From CADCWK01 sp964244115 (GTDB lineage: Bacteria > Chloroflexota > Chloroflexia > Thermomicrobiales > UBA6265), in NCBI GenBank assembly GCA_964244115.1, contig CAXTHM010000014.1, forward strand, positions 1-64,000: DNA of 64,000 nt, in the 5' to 3' direction. Numbering within the stretch: position 1 is the first letter of the stretch; each line of letters opens with the position of its first letter. This document shows positions 41,369 to 50,702 of this stretch, in pieces. A model generated the notes under the pieces. The model was given only the letters and a program-made list of their open reading frames with translations. It was not told the origin of the DNA and ran no database searches. The position numbers and the translations under genes are program-made.

Positions 41369-41567
41369 TTGGCAAGAAATCGCATGGCCGTGACCGCGTC
41401 GCCCAATATGGATCGCATGGTCCCTTGCCTTGATGGCCGCTGCGGCGGCCCGGATGGGCAATCTCCCCCTCCGGACGTCGTCGCCTTGCACGACCGGAAA
41501 TGAGACCGACCGTGAACACGCCCGCCCTCATCAGACACACCTTCAATTGACAGGGAATGGACCAGCA

Positions 41568-42842
41568 ATGATTACCCAGCACTACCCCCCAGCGGCTCCC
41601 GAGAGCACGCCGGACCCACGGATCTTCAGCAGCGAGGGACAGGCGTTCCTCGTCGGCGACACCATCTTCCTGCGCGGCATCGAGGACGAGGACGCCGTCC
41701 GCGCCAGCGCCTGGCGCGACTCTCCCTACCCGATCAACGCCGAGCGGGCTGGCGAAATCATCAAGGAGATGACCGAGAAGCCCAAGCCCGGCAGCCGCTT
41801 CCTCGTCGCCTGCCGCCGCAGCGACGGCGAGCCGGTCGGCTCGCTGTCCCTGTCCCGCTGGCCAGGCAACGACCTCGACATCCCGGTGGACCTCTACGCC
41901 AACCCGGCCCTCCCCGACCGCGAGGCGATCCGGGCCGAGATGCTGAAGCTGTTCATCGCGTGGGGCGCCAGCGAGGGCGAGCTCCCGGTGGTCTACATCG
42001 AGTTCGCCGACTCGCAGACCGAGCTCCGGGCGATGGCCGAGTCCCTCGGGATGCGCCACGCGGCCCTGTGGCGCGAGCAGCGCTGGCTCGACGGCGCCTG
42101 GCGGGACAAGCTCGCCTACGCCTGGCATAACCCGGCCTGGATCCCGCGGCTCGGCGAGCCCGGCGTCGGGATCGACTTCGCCCTGCCCGTTGACGACGCC
42201 TCCCGCTGGCGCCCGCGGCAGTTCCCGACCTACGGCACGCTCGGTGGCGACCCGCCGACCAATGCCGTCATGGTCGGCCCGCGCGTCTACCTGCGGCCGA
42301 TCGAGATGGAGGACGCCCCGGTGATCGTCGCCGGCCAGCGCCGCGAGACCGAGACCTTCTTCGATGATGGCCGCCTGCCGGGGAGCGTCGCCCGGATGCG
42401 CCAGCACACCCGCGACCTGGTGAAGGACGACATCCAGGAGTGGGTCCGGTTCGCCGTCTGCCTGCGAGAGACCGGCGAGATCATCGGCACCAACGGGATC
42501 GACTCCGTCGACCTGATCAACCGGACCGCCGAGACGGAGACGTTCTTCCACAACGCCGCCTACCGGGGCGGCGGCTACGGCTCGGAAGCCAAGCAGCTCC
42601 TGCTTGCCTACGCCTTCGAGCGCCTCGGGCTGCACTCCGTCTACAGCTGGGTCTGGGGGCCGAATACCCGCTCCGCCGCCGCGCTGCGCAAGCAGGGCTA
42701 CCGCGAGTGCGGCCGCGTCTTCTGGGCCGGGACCAAGAACGGCGAGTACACCCACGCCTACACCTTCGACTTCCTCGCCGAGGAGTGGCGCGAGATGACG
42801 GCCCGGGCGGCCACTGCCGAGTCGATGGCGGTCGCCCGATAA
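41568..42842 (+). CDS. Double-GNAT acetyltransferase, paralogue 1
   Basis: A 424-residue protein with two GNAT modules. Each opens with a RimJ-like strand: FLVGDTIFLRGIEDEDAVRA (about 27) and VMVGPRVYLRPIEMEDAP (about 235). The second carries the acetyl-CoA loop region AAYRGGGYGSEAKQLLLAY, followed by GLHSVYSWVWGPNTRSAAAL and GYRECGRVF. The first module lacks a clear R/Q-x-x-G-x-G/A loop and may be structural. ATG 41568 follows AGGGA. It is followed after 158 bases by a paralogue of the same layout. The acetyl acceptor (antibiotic, peptide N-terminus or metabolite) is unknown. Confidence 0.88.
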   Translation: MITQHYPPAAPESTPDPRIFSSEGQAFLVGDTIFLRGIEDEDAVRASAWRDSPYPINAERAGEIIKEMTEKPKPGSRFLVACRRSDGEPVGSLSLSRWPGNDLDIPVDLYANPALPDREAIRAEMLKLFIAWGASEGELPVVYIEFADSQTELRAMAESLGMRHAALWREQRWLDGAWRDKLAYAWHNPAWIPRLGEPGVGIDFALPVDDASRWRPRQFPTYGTLGGDPPTNAVMVGPRVYLRPIEMEDAPVIVAGQRRETETFFDDGRLPGSVARMRQHTRDLVKDDIQEWVRFAVCLRETGEIIGTNGIDSVDLINRTAETETFFHNAAYRGGGYGSEAKQLLLAYAFERLGLHSVYSWVWGPNTRSAAALRKQGYRECGRVFWAGTKNGEYTHAYTFDFLAEEWREMTARAATAESMAVAR

Positions 42843-42885
42843 CCGACCCCACCTCTACAAGGTTCGCCAGAAGCGGTGAATCCTG

Positions 42886-42910
42886 TAGGGTGGGGCAAGC
42901 CCCACCCTAC
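42886..42910. repeat. Hairpin between the GNAT paralogues
   Basis: GTAGGGTGGG and CCCACCCTAC form a perfect 10-base-pair stem with loop GCAAG. There is no T-tract. It may modulate expression of the second gene or be a lone palindromic element. Confidence 0.6.
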
Positions 42911-43000
42911 GAACCGTCGTCCCCACTGAACGGCTTCGGTCAGCTCGGCCACCACGCAACCCCAACATATACCTCACCCCCACACAAACGGAGTCCCTAC

Positions 43001-44266
43001 ATGACCACCCAGACGTATCCGCCCCCGGTCGTCGAGGGCACGCCCGACCCACGGATCTTCAGCGGCGAGGGACAGGCGTTCCTCGTCGGTGAGACGATCT
43101 TCCTGCGTGGGCTGGAAGAGGAGGACGCCGTCCGCGCCAGCGCCTGGCACGACTCGCCCTACCCGATCAACGCCGAGCGGGCCAGCAAGATCATCAGGGA
43201 GCTGACCGAGAAGCCCAGGCCGGGCAACCGCTTCCTCGTCGCCTGCCGCCGCAGCGATGGCGAACCCGTCGGTTCCCTCGCCCTGCGGCGCTGGGCCGGC
43301 AATGAGCCCGACAATCGCCTGGGACTCTGGGCCGACCCGGCCCGGCCGGAGAGCGAGCGGATCAGGGCCGAGATGCTCGGGCTGATGGTGGGATGGGGCT
43401 TCGGCGAGGCCGAACTGCCGAAGATCGTGCTCGAGTTCGATGACGGTCAGGCGCCGCTGCGGGGACGGGCCGAGGCACTCGGGATGCGCCGCGCCGCCCT
43501 GTGGCGGGACGGCGTCTGGCGCGACGGGCAGTGGCGCGACCGCGTGCTGTACGAAGGGTTGCACCCGGCCTGGCTCCGGCGCCTCGGCGACCCCGGCCGC
43601 GGGATCGACCACGCGATAGGCGTGGACGACCCGATCCGCTGGCGCCCACGACAGTTCCCGACGTACGGCACCGTCGACGGCGACCCGCCGATCAACGCCG
43701 TCATGGTCGGCCCACGGGTCTACCTCCGGCCGATCGAGATGCGGGACGCGGCTCCATCGGTCGCGATGGAGCGTCGCGAACCCGAGACGTTCATGGACAA
43801 CGGGCGCTTCCCCTGGTCCGCCGCCGGGGCACGGCAGTTCGTGCGGGACAACGCGAAATCCGACCCGCCCGGGTGGGTCCAGTTCGCCGTCTGCCTGCGG
43901 GAGGACGGCCGGCACATTGGGACCAACGGGATCTGCGCCATCGACCGGCTCAACCTGACGGCCGAGACGGAGTCCTGGTTCCATGACCCGGCCTACCGCA
44001 ATAAGGGCTACGGCTCCGAGGCCAAGCAACTCCTGCTCGCCTACGCCTTCGAGCGCCTCGGTCTCCACTCCGTCCACAGCCATGTCTGGGGACCCAACAC
44101 GCGCTCGGCCGCGGCGCTCCGCAAGCAGGGCTACCGCGAGTGCGGCCGGCTGGTCTGGCAAGGGACGAAGCACGGCGAGTACACCCACGCCTACCTGTTC
44201 GACTTCCTCGCCGACGAGTGGCGCGAGATGACCGCCCGGGCCAGCGCCGCGGCTGGGAACGCGTAG
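43001..44266 (+). CDS. Double-GNAT acetyltransferase, paralogue 2
   Basis: A 421-residue protein alignable end to end with paralogue 1. It shares START-like blocks such as GTPDPRIFSGEGQAFLVGET, RFLVACRRSDGEPVGSL, VMVGPRVYLRPIEMRDA, YRNKGYGSEAKQLLLAYAFE and GPNTRSAAALRKQGYRECGR. The second module's acetyl-CoA loop is RNKGYG, the canonical Q/R-x-x-G-x-G form, which is a better match than in paralogue 1. Tandem duplication with divergence is evident, mostly in the middle of the first module. ATG 43001 has ACGGAG upstream. Confidence 0.88.
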   Translation: MTTQTYPPPVVEGTPDPRIFSGEGQAFLVGETIFLRGLEEEDAVRASAWHDSPYPINAERASKIIRELTEKPRPGNRFLVACRRSDGEPVGSLALRRWAGNEPDNRLGLWADPARPESERIRAEMLGLMVGWGFGEAELPKIVLEFDDGQAPLRGRAEALGMRRAALWRDGVWRDGQWRDRVLYEGLHPAWLRRLGDPGRGIDHAIGVDDPIRWRPRQFPTYGTVDGDPPINAVMVGPRVYLRPIEMRDAAPSVAMERREPETFMDNGRFPWSAAGARQFVRDNAKSDPPGWVQFAVCLREDGRHIGTNGICAIDRLNLTAETESWFHDPAYRNKGYGSEAKQLLLAYAFERLGLHSVHSHVWGPNTRSAAALRKQGYRECGRLVWQGTKHGEYTHAYLFDFLADEWREMTARASAAAGNA

Positions 44267-44540
44267 GACCGTCTCCGGTCGCTCAGCTGGCGGACGCCGT
44301 GGCGAGCGACGGGAGACGGATTCCCCCTCTTCGATATGACGCTGATCCATGCCCGAGCCGCCGTGACCGCGGCGCTGGGTGACGAGACGGCATAGCCAGA
44401 CACCTGCAGGTGTCGCCGAACCGGAACGACTTGCCTGTGGCATCATCCCCCATGCCCTATCGCGTCCGGCGGCGGGGCGGTCGGTACCACGCGGTGCGCC
44501 GAGACGACCGCCGGACCGGCCCAGCAGAGGAGGAGTCATC

Positions 44541-45659
44541 GTGGAGCCTGTGCGCGTCGGCGTCGTCGGTACCGGAAACATCAGCAGCATCTACCTCGAG
44601 AACTCGCACAAGTTCCGTGAGTACGAGGTCGTCGCCGTCGCCGACATCCTCCAGGACCGTGCCCAGGAGCAGGCCGACAAGTTCGGCATCCCCCGCGCCC
44701 TGTCGGTCGATGAGCTGATCGTCGATCCGGAAGTCGAGCTCGTCCTCAACCTGACGATCCCGGCCGCCCACGCCGGGATCGCGATCCGGTCGCTGCAGGC
44801 CGGCAAGGTCGCCTACGGCGAGAAGCCGTTCGCGACCAACCGCGAGGATGGCCAGGCGATCCTCGACGCCGCCGCGGCCGCCGGCCTGGTCGTCGGCTGC
44901 GCCCCGGACACCTTCCTCGGCGCCGGCATCCAGACGGTGCGCCACGCGATCGACTCCGGCCGGATCGGGACGCCGCACTCCGCGATGTGCGTGATGGCCG
45001 GCCCCGGCCCGGCCGTCTGGCACCCGGACCCCGGCTTCTTCTTCCAGCCCGGCGGTGGACCGGTGCTGGACATGGGCCCGTACTACATCACCAACCTCGT
45101 CACCCTGCTCGGCCCGATCAAGCGGGTCTCCGCCAAGGGCTTCTCGCCCGGCAAGGAGCGCACGATCGGCATGGGGCCGAAGGCCGGCCAGACGATCCCG
45201 GTCGACATCCTGACGACGGTCTCGGCCCAGCTCGAGCTGGAGAGCGGCGTCCTCGCGACCCTGTTCATGAGCTGGGACGTCTGGGGCACGGAGAACACCA
45301 ACGTCGAGATCTACGGGGAGGACGGCGCCCTCTCCGGCTGGGACCCGAACACCTTCCACGGCCCGATCAGGTTCCGGAACGCCGACAGCACCGAGCGCGA
45401 CGTCTGGGAAGAACTCGACCTCGTCAGCCCGCACGACGGCAATTCCCGCGGCCTCGGACTTGCCGACATCGCGGTCGCCCACCGGACCGGCGTCGCCCCA
45501 CGCGCCAGTGGCACCCTCGCCTTCCATGTCCTCGACGTCATGCTGAGCATCATCGAGTCAGCCGAGCAGGACCGCCCGGTCGAGATCGGCAGCCGGGCCG
45601 AGCGGCCGGAAGCCCTGCCGGCCGGGCTCGCCAACTGGACCGTGACGCTGGACCAGTAA
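44541..45659 (+). CDS. Gfo/Idh/MocA-family oxidoreductase
   Basis: A 372-residue NAD(P)-dependent sugar or inositol-type dehydrogenase. The N-terminal Rossmann domain starts VRVGVVGTGNISSIYL. The family's catalytic lysine lies in VAYGEKPFATN (K in the E-K-P motif). The C-terminal alpha/beta domain includes GGGPVLDMGPYYITNLVTLL, where the D and Y/H residues form the active site. The start is GTG 44541 with GAGGAGG upstream. It is a single gene with its own terminator. The substrate is unknown; no sugar transporter is adjacent. Confidence 0.92.
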   Translation: MEPVRVGVVGTGNISSIYLENSHKFREYEVVAVADILQDRAQEQADKFGIPRALSVDELIVDPEVELVLNLTIPAAHAGIAIRSLQAGKVAYGEKPFATNREDGQAILDAAAAAGLVVGCAPDTFLGAGIQTVRHAIDSGRIGTPHSAMCVMAGPGPAVWHPDPGFFFQPGGGPVLDMGPYYITNLVTLLGPIKRVSAKGFSPGKERTIGMGPKAGQTIPVDILTTVSAQLELESGVLATLFMSWDVWGTENTNVEIYGEDGALSGWDPNTFHGPIRFRNADSTERDVWEELDLVSPHDGNSRGLGLADIAVAHRTGVAPRASGTLAFHVLDVMLSIIESAEQDRPVEIGSRAERPEALPAGLANWTVTLDQ

Positions 45660-45686
45660 CCAGGAACGAGGCAACCAGTTCGTGAG

Positions 45687-45720
45687 GAGAGCCCGCCTGA
45701 CACTGGTCAGGCGGGCTCTC
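45687..45720 (+). terminator. Intrinsic terminator after the Gfo/Idh/MocA gene
   Basis: GAGAGCCCGCCTGA and its exact complement around the loop CACTGG, giving a 14-base-pair stem. It lies 28 bases after the stop codon. Confidence 0.85.
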
Positions 45721-45836
45721 GCTACGCCCTTGCGAGTTGGGGCTCCAGCCTCTCGACTTAGTCCGGGCAGTACCGATGAGCCTGGGGTCAACCCGGGGAG
45801 ACGATATACTGGCGGGTAGACGAGGGAGGTGCCGAG

Positions 45837-46139
45837 ATGACCCAGACGCGTCCTGCCACCAGCTTACAGGCCACACGATCCCTGACGATCGAGACGGACG
45901 GCGACACGCAGATCATCCGTCTGCCATCCGACATCCATTTCGACGGGGATACGGTCATGCTCCGTCAGGATCAGGCGACGGGGGATGTCATCCTCTCGCA
46001 GCGCCCGAAGGCGAAGACCTGGGATGAATTGTTCGCCATCCTCGATGAACTCGGACCGATGCCCGACGACTTCATGGCGGATCGACCGATGAATGGACCC
46101 ATCGACCCACGCGGCGTGTTCGACGACGAGTTCCCATGA
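45837..46139 (+). CDS. VapB-type antitoxin
   Basis: A 100-residue protein with an AbrB/VapB DNA-binding segment in the middle (TQIIRLPSDIHFDGDTVMLR, then ATGDVILSQRP) and a C-terminal toxin-binding tail (TWDELFAILDELGPMPDDF, ending DPRGVFDDEFP). It is coupled to the downstream VapC gene by an ATGA overlap. GGGAGGTG precedes the ATG. It probably represses its own promoter in the 45721-45836 interval. Confidence 0.88.
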   Translation: MTQTRPATSLQATRSLTIETDGDTQIIRLPSDIHFDGDTVMLRQDQATGDVILSQRPKAKTWDELFAILDELGPMPDDFMADRPMNGPIDPRGVFDDEFP

Positions 46140-46558
46140 CGCTTCGCTACATGCTCGATACCGACATCGCCAGCTACGTCGTCAAGGAGCGTCCGCCAGA
46201 GTTCCGAAGGCGGATGGATGCCATGCCCCTTGGTGAAGCCTGCGTCTCGGCGATCACTCGGGCAGAGCTGTTGTACGGCCTGGTTGGGTTCCCCGTTGAC
46301 CATCGATTGCATGTGGGCACTGCTGCGTTTCTCGAATCGGTCGTGATCCTCGACTGGCCGACATCAGCTGCGGAGAGGTTCGCCGGGATCAAGCACGACC
46401 TGGTATCGACCGGTCAGCGAATCGGTGAGATGGACCTGCTGATCGCCGCCCATGCGCTGGACGCCGGCCTGCCGCTGGTGACAGGGAACGTCCGGCACCA
46501 CGGGCGCGTTCCGGGGCTGGAAGTCATCGACTGGCGAGACGCTCCTAACGAGGGCTGA
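46136..46558 (+). CDS. VapC-type PIN-domain ribonuclease toxin
   Basis: A 140-residue PIN toxin. The acidic centre is complete: D8 in YMLDTDIAS, E44 in ITRAELLYG, D100 in IGEMDLLIAAHA, and the Asn/Thr region VTGNVRHHGRVPGLEV. It belongs to the common type II VapBC class that cleaves tRNA or rRNA. It forms a pair with the preceding VapB gene. It is distinct in sequence from the PIN toxin at 13.9 kb, so the two probably arrived separately. Confidence 0.92.
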   Translation: MTLRYMLDTDIASYVVKERPPEFRRRMDAMPLGEACVSAITRAELLYGLVGFPVDHRLHVGTAAFLESVVILDWPTSAAERFAGIKHDLVSTGQRIGEMDLLIAAHALDAGLPLVTGNVRHHGRVPGLEVIDWRDAPNEG

Positions 46559-46760
46559 TCAGACCGGCCGCACATCGGTCGTGCCGCCGGCGTCATGCCC
46601 CATCCGGGTCGCCGCAGCGTCCGTCGCCGCCCGGCTTGACGGTGGTGCGTGTGAGCACTGGGCGGCCCAACGCGGCCGGTATGAGACGATCGGGACCGTT
46701 ACCCGGTGAGGCAGCGACGCACGCTGGTCACCCCCGGACTCGCCAACGAGCAGCGACATC

Positions 46761-47660
46761 TCACGATCGGATCCGGCCCGGACTGACCCACTCGACCCCA
46801 CGACGTTCCACCGGCGGCCCTGGCATCGGCATCGGGTCGAACTCGACCTCCTGCCAGGTGAACCGGGAGCGGTAGCGCTCCAGCAGCCGGACGATCGGCC
46901 CACCCAACGCGACCACGAGGACGACGTTGGCGATGGCGCGGGTGAGGTCGTGGGGCAGCGAGGTGATCAGATAGAAGCGGACGTACGTCGTGAGCGTCTC
47001 CGTGAACGACATCCCCGGCACCCACGACAGGCTGGTCGCGTACTCGACCCCGGGCGCGGTGAACGGCCAGAAGGACAGGTTGAGCAGCGCGCCGTAGAGG
47101 AGCCCCCAGGCGGCACCGAAGCCGGCCAGCAGCGCCAGCCGCCGCCGGGGGTGTCCGTCCAGCCGGGGCAGCAGCCCCGCCGTCAGCCCGACCCAGCCCG
47201 CGCCGAGCATCTGGTACGGCAACCACGGCCCCACGCCGCCTGTCAGCAGCGCCGAGATCAGCAGCGACAGCGCTCCGAGCTGGAAGCCGATCGCGCCACC
47301 GAAGACCGCGCCGACGAGGATGATCAGCAGGAAGACCGGCGAGGCGCCCAGGAACGTCGGCAGCAGCCGCAGGGTCGCGTTGACCGCGACCAGCACCCCG
47401 AGCAGCGCCACGATCCGGGCCGGCCGGACGTCTCCGGCGGAGAGTTCCCCGAGGATGGCGAGCAGGCACAGCCCGGTCACGATCGCGAGGATGAACGGGG
47501 CGGCCCGCGTCGCGCTGCTGACCCCGTCGATGCCGAGGGCCGGCAGCAGGAACGGCCAGAGGTAGCCGAGGAGCCCGATCAGGCTGGCGACCCCGATCGC
47601 CAGCCGGGCGGGGATCGCGGTCGCTCCGGGCCGGGAACGGATCGAGAACGGGCGTATCAT
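46761..47660 (-). CDS. Multi-pass membrane protein, ECF transporter S-component-like
   Basis: A 299-residue membrane protein with about eight hydrophobic helices, among them GLLGYLWPFLLPALGI and FLLIILVGAVFGGAIGFQLG. The segment GALSLLISALLTGGVGPWLP, followed by YQMLGAGWVGLTAGLLP, is the pattern of energy-coupling-factor S components that bind vitamins or metal chelates. The C-terminal 35 residues are hydrophilic. It starts at ATG 47660. No ECF ATPase or T component is in the window, so it would use a shared module. The ligand is not evident and no riboswitch was recognised upstream. Confidence 0.78.
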   Translation of the reverse strand: MIRPFSIRSRPGATAIPARLAIGVASLIGLLGYLWPFLLPALGIDGVSSATRAAPFILAIVTGLCLLAILGELSAGDVRPARIVALLGVLVAVNATLRLLPTFLGASPVFLLIILVGAVFGGAIGFQLGALSLLISALLTGGVGPWLPYQMLGAGWVGLTAGLLPRLDGHPRRRLALLAGFGAAWGLLYGALLNLSFWPFTAPGVEYATSLSWVPGMSFTETLTTYVRFYLITSLPHDLTRAIANVVLVVALGGPIVRLLERYRSRFTWQEVEFDPMPMPGPPVERRGVEWVSPGRIRS

Positions 47661-48275
47661 CGGGGGAACCCTCGAACGGCAGCGGCAACGGATACCGCTA
47701 CGCTCAACCGCGTTGCCGGGACTCGACGGCCGGCGCTATTCCCGCTCTGGTCACTCGCGGAGCCGAAGCCGGTTCAGCGGGTGAGCAAGCAGGTGCCCCG
47801 AGCAGAGGGCGGGAGGAGGTCTGCCCTCCCACCAGAACGCCTCGATCACAACCGGTTCACGTCCGAAGACTACACGCTACCGTCCAACCCGCCCGGACTG
47901 ACGACCCTATCGTCGGGCATCGTCGGGATCACCGGAGCCAGAGGCCCTTGGGGCTCGACAGGTATCAGCGACCGCTCTGCTCCAGCCGATACCAGACGGC
48001 GTCAAGTGAACCATCTACCTTTTGTACAGAGCGCACAGTGATACATCCAAGACGCGTCCCGCACCCATCACATCGGCCGTATAGGATCACGTAAACTGCG
48101 CAGACTCAACAACAGCCAGGCGAAACCCGGCGTCCATTCGTTGGGCGGATCGGTAGATGCCGGGCTGTTCGCACAGGTCAGGACAACGGAGGCGGATCGC
48201 AGCGACGCGTCGGGCTCTCACGTTCGTGGGTCGGTTGCCGGTGGATCGCCGGGCACATGAGAGGACGAGCGCGGG
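47661..48275. other. Divergent intergenic region, 615 bases, nothing identified
   Basis: This region lies between the S-component gene and the PucR gene. It contains no repeat-family copy, terminator or conserved frame. A slightly AT-richer section near 48000-48110 may hold promoters. Cobalamin and thiamine riboswitch signatures were looked for on the strand leading to the S-component gene and were not found. Confidence 0.4.
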
Positions 48276-49817
48276 ATGGCTGCCGAGATCACCCTTGCCG
48301 ACCTGCTGGCCTGGGTACCGCGACTGCGGCTGCCGGCCCAGGGCGAACCGGTGCTGGCCGGGGACACGGGCGGGGCGCGACCAGGGTTGCGGGGGATCGC
48401 TCCGGTCACCTCACTGGACCGGGAACTGACCTGGGCGGTCACCGTCCGGGCGAGCAGCCCGATGCTCCCACCGCTCCGGGGCGGCGAACTCGTCCTGCTG
48501 CCCCGGCGGGTGCTGGCCGAGTCCGGCGTCTCGCTGCCCCTGCTGCTCCGGGAACTCTCGAGCCACCAGTGCTCGGGCGTGGTCCTGGACGGCGTCCCAA
48601 GCGGGACGGCGCCCCTGCCACTGCTCGTGACCACGTCGGTCGGACCGGAGTTCGAGAACGAGATCAACCGGTTGCTGACCCAGCGCCGGGGTGAACTCTA
48701 CCGCTCCGGCACCGAACTCGAGCACCTGCTGAGCGACCTCGCCAACTCCGGCGCCGAGGCCTCGCAGGCGCTGACGGCGGTCGCCGGACAACTCGGCGTC
48801 CCGCTGGCGATCACGGACCCGCGCGGCCAGGTGATGATGACGACCGCGCCGGAGCCGGCGATCCCGGCGACGGTCCCGGCACCACGCGGCTGGCAGCAGG
48901 ACCGGCTGGCGCTGGCGCTGTCGGACGGCCGGTCGCTCTGGGTCGGGCCGGTCCCCCGGGCCACCCGGGCGCTGATCCGGCTGGTCGGCGAGCGGGTGGC
49001 GACGGCGGTCGATTCGGCCCTGCTCCGGGCGTCGCAGGCCCGGCCGCGCGGTCCGGCGCGGTCGATGGCACTCCAGTCGCTGGTCGTCGGCGCGATCTCG
49101 GACCCACTGACCCGTGCCTCCGCCCTCGGCCTGCCGACGGACGGCCACTTCCGGGTGGCGCTCGCCAGCACCGAGGCCGGGACCGCCGGGCTGATCCGCT
49201 CGCTCGGTCCGCTCGGCACCGTCCATGACGGCACGACGCTGGACGGTCTCCCGCTCGGGCTGATCGAGGTCCGCCCGGAGCCGGTGGCGTCCGGCGCCAG
49301 CCGCGGTCGGGGCAGCCAGCGCGAGAGCCGACCGGTCTACCGGTCGCCATCGGTGACCGTCCCGCCGACGCAGGGCTGGTTGGCGGTCTCCGGAACGGTG
49401 GCCGGGGTCGCCGGGCTGCCCGACGCCCTCCGGGAGGCGCGGTTCGTCGCGGCGCTGCTTCAGCACGAGGTCATCCCCGGTCCCCTCGCCCGGTTCGACG
49501 TCGTCGACGATCTGGGCGCCTACCGGTTGCTCTATCGACTCTGGGGGACGATCGACCTGGCCCGGTTCGCGGCCGACACGCTCGGGGAGCTGCCGTTCCG
49601 CGACAAGAAGGGGTCGCTCCGGCAAACGCTCCTCGTCTACCTGGAGACGGGCGGCTCGCACGTCGACGCCGCCGACCGGCTCGGCATCCACCGCAACACG
49701 CTGGCCTACCGGCTCAAGCAGATCGGGCTGCTGACGGGCCGGAACCCGACCGAGCCCGGCTGCCGCCTCGTCCTGCACCTCGCCCTCCTCGCGACCGCTT
49801 TGCCCGCCGCGCCGTAG
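48276..49817 (+). CDS. PucR-family transcriptional regulator
   Basis: A 513-residue regulator. An N-terminal PucR sensory domain covers about 5-125 (ITLADLLAWVPRLRLPAQGE). A GAF-like middle domain follows at about 150-250 (VAGQLGVPLAITDPRGQVMM). The C-terminal CdaR/PucR region ends in the characteristic helix-turn-helix (LLVYLETGGSHVDAADRLGI, then HRNTLAYRLKQIGLLTG). Relatives activate purine, amino-acid or sugar-acid catabolic genes on binding a metabolite. The target here is unknown, because the next gene is 885 bases away and unrelated in type. Confidence 0.92.
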   Translation: MAAEITLADLLAWVPRLRLPAQGEPVLAGDTGGARPGLRGIAPVTSLDRELTWAVTVRASSPMLPPLRGGELVLLPRRVLAESGVSLPLLLRELSSHQCSGVVLDGVPSGTAPLPLLVTTSVGPEFENEINRLLTQRRGELYRSGTELEHLLSDLANSGAEASQALTAVAGQLGVPLAITDPRGQVMMTTAPEPAIPATVPAPRGWQQDRLALALSDGRSLWVGPVPRATRALIRLVGERVATAVDSALLRASQARPRGPARSMALQSLVVGAISDPLTRASALGLPTDGHFRVALASTEAGTAGLIRSLGPLGTVHDGTTLDGLPLGLIEVRPEPVASGASRGRGSQRESRPVYRSPSVTVPPTQGWLAVSGTVAGVAGLPDALREARFVAALLQHEVIPGPLARFDVVDDLGAYRLLYRLWGTIDLARFAADTLGELPFRDKKGSLRQTLLVYLETGGSHVDAADRLGIHRNTLAYRLKQIGLLTGRNPTEPGCRLVLHLALLATALPAAP

Positions 49818-49930
49818 CTGGCAGGTGCTCATTGGACTGGCCGCGCTCACCCAGGAGCAGCGGCAGTCCGTCACGTCGGGGTGACAGCTCTCGCATCGCT
49901 GGCCTCGTTCGGCCGCCGTTGCGGCCCATG

Positions 49931-50056
49931 ACGTCGGGGCGACGGCCCGCCCTGCCCGGCCGCCGCAGCGGCCCGTCATGTAGAGACGAAGCCTGTAAGC
50001 CAGGCCGCCGCAGCGGCCGTCGCCCCGCCGGGCGACGACTGGCGCACCGGGTTCAA
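49931..50056 (+). repeat. Family A palindromic repeat, copy 9 (double)
   Basis: Two successive GGCCGCCGCAGCGGCC hairpins, the second followed by GTCGCCCCGCCGGGCGAC and ACTGGCGCACCGGGTTCAAC. With copy 10 it occupies part of the 49818-50702 gap, where no gene is seen. Confidence 0.75.
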
Positions 50057-50153
50057 CCCTCGTCGATCATGCCCGGTAGTGCGCTATTCGGTTTCCCGAC
50101 CTGGCCGTTGCATCGAGAGACGGCGTCGCCGACCTGCGTGGTTCGTTCGCAGA

Positions 50154-50235
50154 CGGTTGAACCCAGTGCGCGGTTATCGCCCTGGGGGGGCGATGGTCGC
50201 TGCGGCGACCGGTCAGGGCAAGCCCGTGACCCTAG
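50154..50235 (-). repeat. Family A palindromic repeat, copy 10
   Basis: GGTTGAACCCAGTGCGCGGT, ATCGCCCTGGGGGGGCGATG and GTCGCTGCGGCGAC, then GGTCAGGGCAAGCCCGTGAC. Inverted relative to copy 9. Confidence 0.75.
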
Positions 50236-50505
50236 GTCTCGAGCCGCTGCGACGGTGGTTCGGGGCCAGCGAAGCGTTGCGTGAGCGTCGACTTGCCTGC
50301 GAACCGGACACCCATGAGAGTCGCCCCGACGAGGCTGGTCGCCCTCTCCCCCGAGAGAACCGTTGCGGATCACGTACGTACATAGAGGTACGGACTCCGC
50401 ACCGTTCGCGGCTGGGCTCCTGTCCCTGCCTATGACGTCCCGGATCTTCGCCCCGCGCGATCCCGCCCACGCACTGATTTCCCGCACCCCGCACCGACCT
50501 GTGAT

Positions 50506-50531
50506 ACTGTACGTACAGTGTGTGCGTACAC
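50506..50531. promoter_or_regulatory. Palindromic operator-like pair TGTACGTACA / GTGTGCGTACAC
   Basis: ACTGTACGTACAGT (50506-50519) is a perfect 14-base palindrome, followed at once by the near-palindrome GTGTGCGTACAC (50520-50531). A 13-base match, TA[C/G]TGTACGTACA, occurs again at 58.44 kb before the dCTP deaminase gene. The site lies about 170 bases before the next gene. A shared regulator binding site is the simplest idea. Confidence 0.5.
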
Positions 50532-50702
50532 CCTTTCGGGCCGGTCCTGCTCGACGCCGATCGTCGGCGTCCCGGACCAGACACATCAGACGCTACGGAC
50601 CCGATGTCCGCTGGCGGTCGCGGCGGTCGGGACCCGGCGCATTGGCGTCGAGGCCTGCCGACTGGCCGGTGAACCCATCCAAATATGCGTGAGGAGGCAG
50701 TC

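Noticed and set aside
46699..47688. An Arg/Pro-rich minus-strand frame slightly longer than the membrane protein gene
   Set aside because: The overlapping frame 46761-47660 gives clean membrane helices; the longer one does not resemble a protein.
47661..47900. Cobalamin or thiamine riboswitch upstream of the S-component-like gene
   Set aside because: The conserved core sequences of these riboswitches were not found on the relevant strand. Only GC-rich stems with no family match are seen.
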